A stretch of 64,000 bases of DNA from Paracraurococcus lichenis (GTDB lineage Bacteria; Pseudomonadota; Alphaproteobacteria; Acetobacterales; Acetobacteraceae): the NCBI RefSeq assembly GCF_030657435.1, contig NZ_JAUTWS010000009.1, positions 124,001-188,000 of the forward strand, read 5' to 3'. Made by a program: the position numbers and the translations under genes. Below are positions 20,293 through 28,332 of the stretch, piece after piece. Position 1 is the stretch's first letter. The number at the start of each line of letters is the position of its first letter. The notes beneath the pieces are model-generated. The model saw only the letters and a list, made by a program, of their open reading frames with translations. It had not been told where the DNA came from and searched no databases.

Positions 20293-21386
20293 CAGCCCGC
20301 CAGCGGCACGAGGCTGTCCGGGCTCCAGGCGAGCGCCACCGCCTCGCCCGGCTGCGGCGGCGGCGCATCGGCTGGCAGCACCACCCGCCACTCGCCGCCG
20401 CCCGGCAGCGCCATGACCGCCATCCACCAGTCGCCGCGGAAGGCGAGGTCCTTCAGGACGGCGGTCGCACCATTCTCCGCCGGCGCCGCCGCGACCACCC
20501 GGATGCGCTCCGGCCGCAGGGCGTAGGCCACGGCTCCTTCGGCCGGCGCCGAGGGCCGCAGCAGGCAGCCCGCGGCGCACTCCACCGCCCCGTCACCCCG
20601 CCCGCGCCCCTCCAGGATATTCGCCGCGCCGAGGAACGCCGCCACGCTGCGCGTCGCCGGCCGGTTATAGAGCGCCTGCGGCGTGTCGTATTGCGCGAGC
20701 CGCCCCTGCTCCAGCACCGCCACCCGGTCAGCCAGCGCCAGCGCCTCCTCCTGGTCATGCGTCACCATGACGAAGCCCGCGCCGGTCGCCCGCTGCAGGG
20801 CGCGCAGCTCGAAGCCCGTCCGCTCGCGCAACCCCGCATCCAGCGCGCCCAGGGGCTCGTCCAGCAGCAGCAGGGGCGGGCGCTTCACCAGGCTGCGGAC
20901 CAGCGCCACGCGCTGCCGCTGCCCGCCCGAAAGCTGCGCGGGCTTCCGCCGCTCGAACCCCGTCAGCCCGACCAGCGCCAGCGCCTCCGCGACCCGCCGC
21001 GCGATCTCCGGCTTCGCCACGCCGTCGCGCCGCAGCCCATAGGCGACGTTGTCGAAGACCGAGAGATGCGGGAAGAGCGCATAGCTCTGGAACACCATGC
21101 TGACCGGCCGCGCATGCGGCGGCAGCGGCGCGATGTCGCGGCCCTGCAGCAGCACGCGGCCCTCGTCGGCCGTCTCGAAGCCCGCGACGATGCGCAGCAG
21201 CGTGGACTTCCCCGACCCGCTGCCGCCGAGCAGCGCGACGAACTCGCCCGGCATGACATCGAGGCTCAGCCCGTCCAGCGCGGTCGTCGCGCCGAAGCGC
21301 TTGCTGACGCCCTCGACCCGCAGCAGCGGCCCGGCGGCGGCCGCCGCGGCCAGCGGGCGGCCGAGGGCCTCGACCGATGCCGGCAA
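20292..21386 (-). CDS. potG: Polyamine ABC transporter ATP-binding protein (PotG-like)
   Basis: 364 residues with a full ABC ATPase: Walker A GGSGSGKST near 55, Q-loop FQSYALFPHLSV, signature [16 protein letters not shown], Walker B LLLLDEPLGALD and switch histidine VTHDQEEAL. A C-terminal TOBE-like domain follows (about 255-364), as in PotG/PotA. The start is inferred as TTG at 21386, four bases after the potF stop, because no ATG or GTG lies upstream of the conserved core. That start is uncertain; the protein is not. Confidence 0.9.
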   Translation of the reverse strand: MPASVEALGRPLAAAAAAGPLLRVEGVSKRFGATTALDGLSLDVMPGEFVALLGGSGSGKSTLLRIVAGFETADEGRVLLQGRDIAPLPPHARPVSMVFQSYALFPHLSVFDNVAYGLRRDGVAKPEIARRVAEALALVGLTGFERRKPAQLSGGQRQRVALVRSLVKRPPLLLLDEPLGALDAGLRERTGFELRALQRATGAGFVMVTHDQEEALALADRVAVLEQGRLAQYDTPQALYNRPATRSVAAFLGAANILEGRGRGDGAVECAAGCLLRPSAPAEGAVAYALRPERIRVVAAAPAENGATAVLKDLAFRGDWWMAVMALPGGGEWRVVLPADAPPPQPGEAVALAWSPDSLVPLAG

Positions 21387-21390
21387 GGCG

Positions 21391-22491
21391 CTAGCGGCCC
21401 GCCCGGAACCGGCTCCAGAGCCGCGTCCGCAGCCGCTCCGCCGATTGCGGCAGCGTCGCCGGGACGAAGGCGCGCGCCAGCGCCTCCTCCGAGGGATAGA
21501 CGTTCGGGTCGTCGCGCACCGCCTGCGCCACCAGCGGCCGGCTGGCCGGCACCGCATTGGGATAGCGCACCTGGCTGGTGATGGCGGCCATGGTCTCCGG
21601 CTGCAGCAGGAAGTCGATGAAGGCCATCGCCGCCTCCGGGTTCGGCGCATCGGCCGGGACCGCCAGCATGTCGAACCAGAGATGCGCGCCCGTCCTCGGC
21701 GCGACATAGCCGATCTCGACACCCTTCCCGGCCTCCCGCGCCCGCGCCGCGGCCTGGATGACGTCGCCGCTATAGGTCAGCGCGACGCAGATCTCGCCGG
21801 TCGCCAGCATGTCGAGCAGCCCGCCGGAGCCCGGGATGGCGCGCAGATGCGGGCGGACCGCGAGCAGCGCCTGCTCCGCCGCCCGATAGTCGGCGGCCTC
21901 GGTCGTGTCGGGGTCCTTGCCCAGCCATTTCAGCACGGAGGGCAGCACGTCCGTCGCGCTGTCCATGACCGCGAGGCCGCATTTCGCCAGCCGCGCCGCA
22001 TTCTCCGGCTTCAGCAGCAGGTCGAGGCCGTCCATCGGAGCCTCGGGCCAGATCGCCCTGACGCGGTCGAGCCGGATGCCGAGCCCGACCGTGCCCCAGA
22101 GATAGATCGCGCCGTGCCGGTTGCCCGGATCGACCTGCGCGACGCGCTGCATCAGCCGCGGGTCGAGGTTCTTCCAGTTCGGGATCCTCGCCAGATCGAG
22201 TGGCCTGAGGGCGCCCGCCTTCACCAACCTCGAAAAAGTCGGCTCGCTGGTCGGGACGATGATGTCGTAGCCCGAGCGCCCGGCGGAGAGCTTGCCCTCG
22301 AGCGTCTCGAGGCTGTCGTAGACGTCGTAGCGCACCCGGATGCCGGTCTGCTGCTGGAAGCGCTGGACGACATAGGGGTCGATGTAGTCGGTCCAGTTGT
22401 AGACGTTCAGCACCGGCTGCGCTGCGGCGAGGCGCGCGATCAGCAGGGCCGGCAGCAGCAGCAGCATGGCCAGGAAAATGCGTCGCGCCAT
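21391..22491 (-). CDS. potF: Polyamine ABC transporter substrate-binding protein (PotF-like)
   Basis: 366 residues. A signal peptide (MARRIFLAMLLLLPALLIARLAAAQ) precedes the PotD/PotF hallmark LNVYNWTDYIDPYVVQRFQQ and later YDIIVPTSEPTFSRLVKAGALRPLD. It is the periplasmic binding protein for putrescine or related polyamines, feeding PotGHI. A GGAGCGGG site is about 6 bases upstream of the ATG at 22491; another in-frame ATG two codons earlier sits too close to it. First gene of the operon. Confidence 0.92.
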   Translation of the reverse strand: MARRIFLAMLLLLPALLIARLAAAQPVLNVYNWTDYIDPYVVQRFQQQTGIRVRYDVYDSLETLEGKLSAGRSGYDIIVPTSEPTFSRLVKAGALRPLDLARIPNWKNLDPRLMQRVAQVDPGNRHGAIYLWGTVGLGIRLDRVRAIWPEAPMDGLDLLLKPENAARLAKCGLAVMDSATDVLPSVLKWLGKDPDTTEAADYRAAEQALLAVRPHLRAIPGSGGLLDMLATGEICVALTYSGDVIQAAARAREAGKGVEIGYVAPRTGAHLWFDMLAVPADAPNPEAAMAFIDFLLQPETMAAITSQVRYPNAVPASRPLVAQAVRDDPNVYPSEEALARAFVPATLPQSAERLRTRLWSRFRAGR

Positions 22492-22828
22492 CGGCATCCC
22501 GCTCCGGTTCGGTGGGCAGATCCTGGGGCAGGCCCCGCGCGGCCTGCGCCCGGAAAACCATAGGGGGATCGGCGCGGGGCGGAAACGCCCCGGCCGGCAA
22601 ATCCCCTCGGCCGCCCCGCGGCGCGCGGCGGTCCGGGACCGTCCGGTAAGGCCATAAGACAAAATTCCTTGACGCCGCCGCCTTCGGTCGGCTATGCCGC
22701 CTCTGCCGACGGCCGCATTGCGCCCGAGGCTCCCCCGCACCATCCCCGCCCGCCGCACCGCACCGAGGAGCGCCCCCGCGCCCCGCGGCGCGCCGTCGCG
22801 ACCGGACGCTGCCGAGACGGAGATCCCC
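22492..22828. other. Divergent intergenic region, 337 bp
   Basis: Separates potF from the tail-like gene cluster. In-frame codons upstream of the GTG at 22829 have shadow-like composition, so they are treated as untranslated. It includes a locally less GC-rich stretch at about 22650-22670 with a promoter-like sequence. Confidence 0.5.
22669..22696 (+). promoter_or_regulatory. Possible sigma70-type promoter for the tail-like cluster
   Basis: TTGACG at 22669-22674 is separated by 16 bp from GCTATG at 22691-22696, about 130 bp upstream of the first tail-like gene. The -35 match is good and the -10 is weak. Inferred by eye. Confidence 0.3.
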
Positions 22829-23482
22829 GTGCCCTTCAGCCCGGCCAGCCTCACCGCCCTGATCCAGTCCAGCGCCTTCAACCTCTGGCACTACCGCACC
22901 ACCGACAGCCGCGCCGCGGTCAGCGCCGCCGGCTATTTCGCGCCGGTCGCGTCCAGCCTGAAGGCCGGCGACCTGATGATCCTGCAGGCCGCCGACGCCA
23001 TGGCGCTGGTGCCCTTCCGCAGCAATGCCGTCCTCGGCACCGGCGTCACCCTCGACGGTGCGGTCGGGCCGATCAACCTGCTGCGCAGCGTCGCCTTCGG
23101 CCTGCGCGCGAGCCAGGCGGCCTCCGCCGTCGTCCGCACCATCCTGCTCGCGCCGGTCGCCGCCGGCATCCTCGCCGGCAGCACCATCCCCGTCTCGGCC
23201 ACCGTCACCGGCCCCGTCTCCCAGGTGGTCTTCACGCTGCGCGACGCGACCGGCGCCGTCATCCCGCCGGCCCAGACCGCCCCCGTCCAGGGCGGCGTCG
23301 CCAGCACCAGCTTCGCCGCGCCGCCGGTCGGCGCCGGCTACCGGATCCGGGTGGAGGACGTCGCCGACCCGGCCATCACCGCCACCTCCCGCAGCTTCAC
23401 CGTCGCGCCGGATGTCTCGCACCTCCTCATCGAGGGCGGCGGCACGCTGACCACCGAATCGGGCGACACGCTGAAGCGCTGA
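22829..23482 (+). CDS. Tail-fibre-associated protein with C-terminal immunoglobulin-like region (uncharacterised)
   Basis: 217 residues, not assigned to a named family. The N-terminal part (FSPASLTALIQSSAFNLWHY, then LKAGDLMILQAADAMALVPF) looks like a small virion-type domain. The C-terminal part (about 115-190: TIPVSATVTGPVSQVVFTL through GYRIRVEDVADPAITATS) reads as an Ig/filamin-like beta-sandwich. It ends with beta-strand-like HLLIEGGGTLTTESGDTLKR. The GTG start is supported by GGAG-atcccc-GTG, the same leader and spacing as before the ATG at 26550. First gene of a four-gene tail-like cluster. Confidence 0.6.
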   Translation: MPFSPASLTALIQSSAFNLWHYRTTDSRAAVSAAGYFAPVASSLKAGDLMILQAADAMALVPFRSNAVLGTGVTLDGAVGPINLLRSVAFGLRASQAASAVVRTILLAPVAAGILAGSTIPVSATVTGPVSQVVFTLRDATGAVIPPAQTAPVQGGVASTSFAAPPVGAGYRIRVEDVADPAITATSRSFTVAPDVSHLLIEGGGTLTTESGDTLKR

Positions 23483-23570
23483 CCGCCCCGCGCCCTCCGC
23501 CCCCTCATCCCCGCCACCCGCGCCCGGCCGGCCCTGCCTGCCGGGCGCGCGCCTTTCGGACCGGAGCCCG

Positions 23571-26519
23571 ATGCCCGACGTCAGGATCAGCGAGCTGCCC
23601 GCCGCCGCCACGCCCGGTGATGCGGATCTCGCGCCACTGGTGCAATCCAGCGGCACCACCCTCGAGACGCGCCGCGCCACCGTCTCCCAGCTCCGCACCG
23701 CCGTGCTGGCCGATCGCGGGGCGCATGTGCGGGACTACGGCGCGGTCGGCGACGGCGTCGCCAACGACGCGCCGGCCATCCAGGCCGCGATCAACGACCT
23801 GAAGGGGAAGGGCGGCGGCACGCTGAGCTTCGGCCCGCGGGTCTACCGCATCGCTTCCCCGGTCAGCGTCAACGGCGCCACCATCCGCTTCCAGGGCGCC
23901 GGCTTCACCGAGGGCTTCGGGCCTGGCCAGGGCACCTGGCTGCGCATCGACGGCACCGGCTTCACGCCCTTCAGCTTCAGCGGCGACGTTGCCCGCGGCT
24001 CCGCCGTGCGCGACATCGGCGTCACGCAGGTCCATGGCGCGGCGCAGGACGCCAGCTGGGCGCCGACCAATTACGACTTCGTCTTCCGGGTGGAGGACTG
24101 CTTCGGCGGCGTCGATTTCGACAATCTCTTCCTGGCCAACGTCAACCGCGGCATCTACGCCCGCAACTCCGGCCGCCTCGACATCCGGCGGCTGCGCGGC
24201 CAGGTCTTCACGACCGGTGTCGAGATCGACCAGTGCTACGACATCCCGCGCATCCACAGCGTGCATCTCTGGCCCTTCTGGTCGGGCAACAACAACGTCG
24301 TCCGCTGGCAGCAGGCCAATGGCGACGCCATGGTCTTCCGCCGCTGCGACGGCGTCTTCATCGACCAGGCCTTCGCCCTCGGCTACCGCAGCATGTTCCG
24401 CTTCTCCGGCTCGGCCGCCGGCAATACGACGAAGTTCTACATCGGCCAGGCCTATACCGACTTCACCCAGTACGGCGTGGTGATCGAGGCTGACGGCACC
24501 GACGGCCAGATCGCCAACTTCACCCACCAGGGCGAGATCTTCAACGCCGGCGGCGCGCCGCTCGCGGGCGGCGTCGGGCTGCTGGTCAACGCCTCCAACA
24601 CGCGCGTGCAGGCCGGCAACCTGCGCATCGACGCGGTCGAGGACAGCGCCATCCGGCTCTATGGCGCGAACAACCGGCTCGACATCTTCTCGCTGCGCTG
24701 CGTGCGGTACAACTACCGCAACAACGGCTCGCCCGCGATCTTCCTCGGCGATAGCGGCGGCGCCACGCCGAATGCCGTCTATCTCGGCAGCCCGCCGCTG
24801 CTCGAGGCCGGCAATGGCGGCCCGCTGGTCAATACCGATACCAATGGCGGCCTCTCCGCGGGCGGGCCGGCCGGCCGCGGCGCGCGGCCGGGCGTGACCG
24901 TCGGCGCGCCGGATACCGGCCTGTTCCAGCCCTTCGGCGGCGCCCTCTCCGCCTCGGCCGGCGGGACGGAGATCCTGCGCGCGACCGCCAGTGCCATCCA
25001 GCTCGGCGCGCCGCCCGGCGGCCATGCGCTGGAGGTGGCGACGCCGATCGGCGGCGCCAATCGCCTGGCCGTCTTCGGCGGCGGCTCCGGCAGCGCCGTC
25101 TCGGTGCAGGCGCAGGGGGCGGACGCCAATATCGACCTCTGGGTCACCGCCAAGGGGGGCGGGCTGCTGCGCACCGTCGCGCCGGCGGCCGGGGATACCT
25201 CCAGCGCGGTCGCGACCACGGCCTGGGTGCGGGCGCAGGGCTACATCAACGGCTTCGGCGGCGCCGGCGCGCCCACCGTCACCAGCGTCGCCGGCCGGAC
25301 CGGCGACGTGACGCTGACCACGACGGACATCGGCGGCTTCGCGACGGCGGCGGCGGCGGCCGCACCGGTCGCCTCGGTGGCGGGCCGGACGGGCGCGGTG
25401 ACGCTCACCACGACGGACATCGGCGGCTTCGCGGCGGCGGCCGCGGCGGCGGCACCGGTCGCCTCGGTGGCGGGTCGGACGGGTGCGGTAACGCTGTCGA
25501 CGGCCGATATCGGCGGCTTCGCGACGGCGGCGGCGGCAGCGGCGCCGGTCGCCTCGGTGGCGGGCCGGACGGGCGCGGTGACGCTGACCACGACGGACAT
25601 CGGCGGCTTCGCGACGGCGGCGGCGGCGGCCGCACCGGTTGCCTCGGTGGCGGGCCGGACGGGCGCGGTGACGTTGACCACGGCCGATATCGGCGGCTTC
25701 GCAACGGCGGCCGCGGCGGCCTCGCCCGTCCAGTCCGTGGCGGGGCGGACCGGCGCGATCACGCTGACCACGGTCGATGTCGCGGGCGTCGCGCCGCTGG
25801 CCTCGCCGGCCTTCACCGGCGCCCCGACCGCGCCCACGCCGGCGCTGGCCGACAACAGCACGGCCATCGCCACCACCGCCTGGGTCCGCTCGCAGGGCTA
25901 TGGCGCGGGCAGCGCCAGCCTGCCGGCGCCGGTGGTGCAGAGCCAGAAATGGCTGTCGCCGCCCTTCACCAACATCGTCGGCCTGGCGATCCCCGCCAAC
26001 ACGCTCCTCCTCTCGCCGCTGCCGATCCAGGAGGCGATGACGCTCGACCGCCTCGGGCTGCGCATCTCCACCGCGGCCACCGGCAACTGCAAGCTCGGCG
26101 CCTATCGCTGGGACGCCGCCGGCAGCCAGTTCACCCTGGTCGCCGGCAGCGAGACGGGTGTCGGCTCGACCGCCGTCGCCGGCATGCTGGTCCTGACGCC
26201 GGGCACCGCCATCGCGCTGACGCAGCCCACGCTGCTCTGGATCGCCAGCACCTTCGACGGCACGCCCACGGTGATGACCTGGAATGCTGGCACCGCCAAT
26301 GGCGGCGGCATGCAGCCCTTCATCGGCCAGGACGAGAGCGGCGGGCTGCCCAGCACCAACCTGCTGGCGGCGACGGCCGGCTTCGCCCGGCTGGCCCGCA
26401 CCACCGCGCTCACCTGGAGCAGCGGCGCCGTCACGCTGCCCGCGACCATCGCCGCCACCGACCTCACCCGTTCGGCCGCCTCGCCCGGCTCGCCGGTCTG
26501 CGTCGCGCGGCGGCTCTGA
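23571..26519 (+). CDS. Phage-type tailspike/tail-fibre protein with pectate-lyase beta-helix domain
   Basis: 982 residues, no signal peptide. The N-terminus (VRISELPAAATPGDADLAPLVQSS) is a virion-attachment-like module. VRDYGAVGDGVANDAPAIQAAIND near 53-76 is the entry signature of pectate-lyase-superfamily tailspikes and begins a right-handed beta-helix running to about residue 430. Residues 570-749 carry six 30-residue repeats (VASVAGRTGAVTLTTTDIGG...). Two AWVRAQGY/AWVRSQGY motifs with NSTAIATT, typical of tail-fibre repeats, flank them. The C-terminal 200 residues look like a beta-sandwich, perhaps receptor binding. Such proteins bind or cleave surface polysaccharide. CCGGAG precedes the ATG by 4 bases. 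Confidence 0.85.
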   Translation: MPDVRISELPAAATPGDADLAPLVQSSGTTLETRRATVSQLRTAVLADRGAHVRDYGAVGDGVANDAPAIQAAINDLKGKGGGTLSFGPRVYRIASPVSVNGATIRFQGAGFTEGFGPGQGTWLRIDGTGFTPFSFSGDVARGSAVRDIGVTQVHGAAQDASWAPTNYDFVFRVEDCFGGVDFDNLFLANVNRGIYARNSGRLDIRRLRGQVFTTGVEIDQCYDIPRIHSVHLWPFWSGNNNVVRWQQANGDAMVFRRCDGVFIDQAFALGYRSMFRFSGSAAGNTTKFYIGQAYTDFTQYGVVIEADGTDGQIANFTHQGEIFNAGGAPLAGGVGLLVNASNTRVQAGNLRIDAVEDSAIRLYGANNRLDIFSLRCVRYNYRNNGSPAIFLGDSGGATPNAVYLGSPPLLEAGNGGPLVNTDTNGGLSAGGPAGRGARPGVTVGAPDTGLFQPFGGALSASAGGTEILRATASAIQLGAPPGGHALEVATPIGGANRLAVFGGGSGSAVSVQAQGADANIDLWVTAKGGGLLRTVAPAAGDTSSAVATTAWVRAQGYINGFGGAGAPTVTSVAGRTGDVTLTTTDIGGFATAAAAAAPVASVAGRTGAVTLTTTDIGGFAAAAAAAAPVASVAGRTGAVTLSTADIGGFATAAAAAAPVASVAGRTGAVTLTTTDIGGFATAAAAAAPVASVAGRTGAVTLTTADIGGFATAAAAASPVQSVAGRTGAITLTTVDVAGVAPLASPAFTGAPTAPTPALADNSTAIATTAWVRSQGYGAGSASLPAPVVQSQKWLSPPFTNIVGLAIPANTLLLSPLPIQEAMTLDRLGLRISTAATGNCKLGAYRWDAAGSQFTLVAGSETGVGSTAVAGMLVLTPGTAIALTQPTLLWIASTFDGTPTVMTWNAGTANGGGMQPFIGQDESGGLPSTNLLAATAGFARLARTTALTWSSGAVTLPATIAATDLTRSAASPGSPVCVARRL
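25278..25817 (+). repeat. Six tandem 90-bp repeats within the tailspike gene
   Basis: Units begin at 25278, 25368, 25458, 25548, 25638 and 25728. Units 2-4 are nearly identical at both DNA and protein level; unit 6 is divergent. Each encodes V-S-VAGRTG-VTLT-DIGG followed by an alanine run. The near-identity of units implies recent expansion or gene conversion. Confidence 0.9.
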
Positions 26520-26549
26520 CCGCGTCCCCGACCCCGCAGGGAGATCCCC

Positions 26550-26852
26550 ATGGCCCTCATCAAGCCCATCGAGATCCGCAATACCGGCTTCCTCGCCGCC
26601 TACTGGCGCCTGACCCATTGCCAGATCGACCACGGCGCCGGCGTCGCCGAGTTCCGCCTCGGCGGCTACCCGAGCCGGGAGGCGCGCGAGGCCGGCAAGG
26701 CGCCGCTGCCCTCCATCGCCTACCGGTTGACGGCGGCGCAGCTCGGCCTGCCCGACCTGCACGCCGTGACCACCGCCGCGCTCTACGCCGCGGCCCGCGC
26801 CTGCCCGGCCGAGGACGGCGTCCTCTGGTTCCCGGATGCCGAGGACGCCTGA
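26550..26852 (+). CDS. Hypothetical protein in tail-like cluster
   Basis: 100 residues, not recognised. It opens with ALIKPIEIRNTGFLAAYWRLTHCQ, followed by beta-rich VAEFRLGGYPSREARE and a C-terminal helical stretch (LHAVTTAALYAAARAC). No signal peptide or membrane segment. A GGGAG site sits 6 bases upstream of the ATG. Its position 30 bp after the tailspike and short length suggest a tail accessory or fibre-assembly protein (inference only). Confidence 0.65.
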   Translation: MALIKPIEIRNTGFLAAYWRLTHCQIDHGAGVAEFRLGGYPSREAREAGKAPLPSIAYRLTAAQLGLPDLHAVTTAALYAAARACPAEDGVLWFPDAEDA

Positions 26853-26913
26853 CGCCGCGGGGCCGCGCGGCCCCGCGATCCCCGACCCATCCCCCCAGTG
26901 ACAGGAGAGAGGC

Positions 26914-27288
26914 ATGCCCGACCTGACCGACTACGCGAAGAACCTGCTCGGCCGCGCGCTCTGCGCCCGGGTGCCGGCGCTGCCCAGCCAGGTCTTCCTC
27001 GGCCTCGGCACCGGCGGCAGCGACAGCACCGGCCTGACCGGCGAACCCGCGGGCAATGGCTATGCCCGCCAGCGCGTGACCTTCACCGGCACCGGCGCGC
27101 AGCAGAATACCGATGCGGTGCGCTTCACCTTCACCGCCGCGGCGGGGACGCTGACCCATGTCGGCCTGTTCGATGCGGCGAGCGGCGGCAATCCGCTGAC
27201 CTGGTCGGCCCTGGCGCAGCCCGCCGCGGTGAGCGCCGCCGGCACCGTCACGGTCAACCCGGCGGCGCTGGTGGTCACCCCGAGCTGA
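26914..27288 (+). CDS. Hypothetical tail-like structural protein
   Basis: 124 residues. The sequence is Gly/Thr/Ala-rich and beta-strand-like (YARQRVTFTGTGAQQNTDAV, FTFTAAAGTLTHVGLFDAAS), resembling small phage-tail or appendage proteins. A GGAGAGAGGC leader precedes the ATG. It is the last gene of the tail-like group and is followed by a regulator gene. No database family is claimed. Confidence 0.65.
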   Translation: MPDLTDYAKNLLGRALCARVPALPSQVFLGLGTGGSDSTGLTGEPAGNGYARQRVTFTGTGAQQNTDAVRFTFTAAAGTLTHVGLFDAASGGNPLTWSALAQPAAVSAAGTVTVNPAALVVTPS

Positions 27289-27404
27289 GGCCGGCGCGGG
27301 GGCGGCGCGGCCCCGACCGGGGCCGCGCTGCAACAGGGCTGGACTATCGTGCGGCATGCGCGTATCGCGGGGATGCAGCGCCATCCCCGACCCGCACCGC
27401 CGGC

Positions 27405-27434
27405 TTGTATCTGGCAGGTCGGCTACACTATCCT
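27405..27434 (+). promoter_or_regulatory. Possible promoter of the Crp/Fnr regulator gene
   Basis: TTGTAT (27405-27410) and TATCCT (27429-27434) are 18 bp apart and end 23 bp before the TTG start. A reasonable sigma70-like match by eye; no FNR-box dyad was found here. Confidence 0.3.
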
Positions 27435-27457
27435 GGCCGGGAGGATCGGAGACGCCC

Positions 27458-28195
27458 TTGAACCCGTTCGATGCCCCCCGCCAGACCGAGCTCGCCGCCG
27501 CGGCGCAGGTCTGCGACCGCTGTGGCAGCCGGGTTGCCGGGCTGTGCCAGCCGCTCGACTCCGCGGCGCTGGACGAGATCTCGAGCGAGGCGCAGCAGAT
27601 GACCATGCCTGCGCACGCGGCGGTCTTCCGGGAGGGCGATCCCGCCGGCAGGATCTTCACCCTGGTCGATGGCTTCGCCAAGCTCACCCGGCTGCTGCCG
27701 GACGGCAAGCAGCAGGTGGTCGGCTTCCGCTTCGCCGGCGACGTGATCGGCTACACCACCCTGCCGACCTATCCCTTTGATGCGGAGCTGCTGACCGAGA
27801 GCCGCCTCTGCCGGCTGGATCGCGGGCAGCTCGATGCCCTGCTCCGGCGCTACCCGACGCTGGAGCGGCGGATGCTCGACCTCTGCGTGCAGGAGCTGAC
27901 GGCGACGCAGGAGCAGCTCGTCACCGTCGGCCGCCGCTCGGCCGAGGCGCGGGTCGCCGCCTTCCTGCTCTCGCTGGTCGAGGCCAGCCGGCGCCGCAAC
28001 CGGCCCTGCAGCGTGCTCGAGATGCCGATGACCCGGTCGGACATCGCCGATTTCCTCGGCCTGACGCTCGAGACGGTCAGCCGCAGCCTGACCGCCTTCC
28101 GCAAGCGCGGCTGGATCCGCGAGCCGGTGCACCACCGGGTCGAGCTGGTGAACTTCGCCGCGCTCTCCGCTCTGGCCGAGGGCACCGACGACTGA
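27458..28195 (+). CDS. Crp/Fnr family transcriptional regulator, FnrN/FnrL type
   Basis: 245 residues from a TTG start (GGAG at 27448-27451, 6-base spacing). Cys19, Cys22 and Cys30 form C-x2-C-x7-C, and Cys118 in SRLCRLDRGQLD aligns with the fourth FNR ligand, so an oxygen-labile 4Fe-4S cluster is likely. A cyclic-nucleotide-binding fold (about 40-150) precedes a helix-turn-helix with DIADFLGLTLETVSRSL; the E..SR residues match FNR recognition of TTGAT-N4-ATCAA. It would activate microaerobic or anaerobic genes. Targets are not evident here; the cyo promoter lacks an obvious site. Confidence 0.9.
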   Translation: MNPFDAPRQTELAAAAQVCDRCGSRVAGLCQPLDSAALDEISSEAQQMTMPAHAAVFREGDPAGRIFTLVDGFAKLTRLLPDGKQQVVGFRFAGDVIGYTTLPTYPFDAELLTESRLCRLDRGQLDALLRRYPTLERRMLDLCVQELTATQEQLVTVGRRSAEARVAAFLLSLVEASRRRNRPCSVLEMPMTRSDIADFLGLTLETVSRSLTAFRKRGWIREPVHHRVELVNFAALSALAEGTDD

Positions 28196-28206
28196 TTCGC
28201 GCAGGG

Positions 28207-28226
28207 CCGGCCGCCGGCCGGTCTTT
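28207..28226 (+). terminator. Putative terminator after the Fnr-type gene
   Basis: CCGGCC (28207-28212) and GGCCGG (28216-28221) form a 6-bp stem with a 3-nt loop, followed by TCTTT. It lies 12 bp after the regulator's stop codon. Confidence 0.5.
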
Positions 28227-28332
28227 GACGCGAGTGTGCGCGCCGCGGCGCGTATCCGACGACCATCCCGCACGCTGAAGCCGCGCGGGCCCGGGCAGCG
28301 GCCCTGGCGGCGCGAGCCGGGATGGGGCGTCG

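Noticed and set aside
22829-27288. A complete prophage
   Set aside because: No integrase, terminase, portal, capsid, lysis genes or att-like repeats were found on either side.
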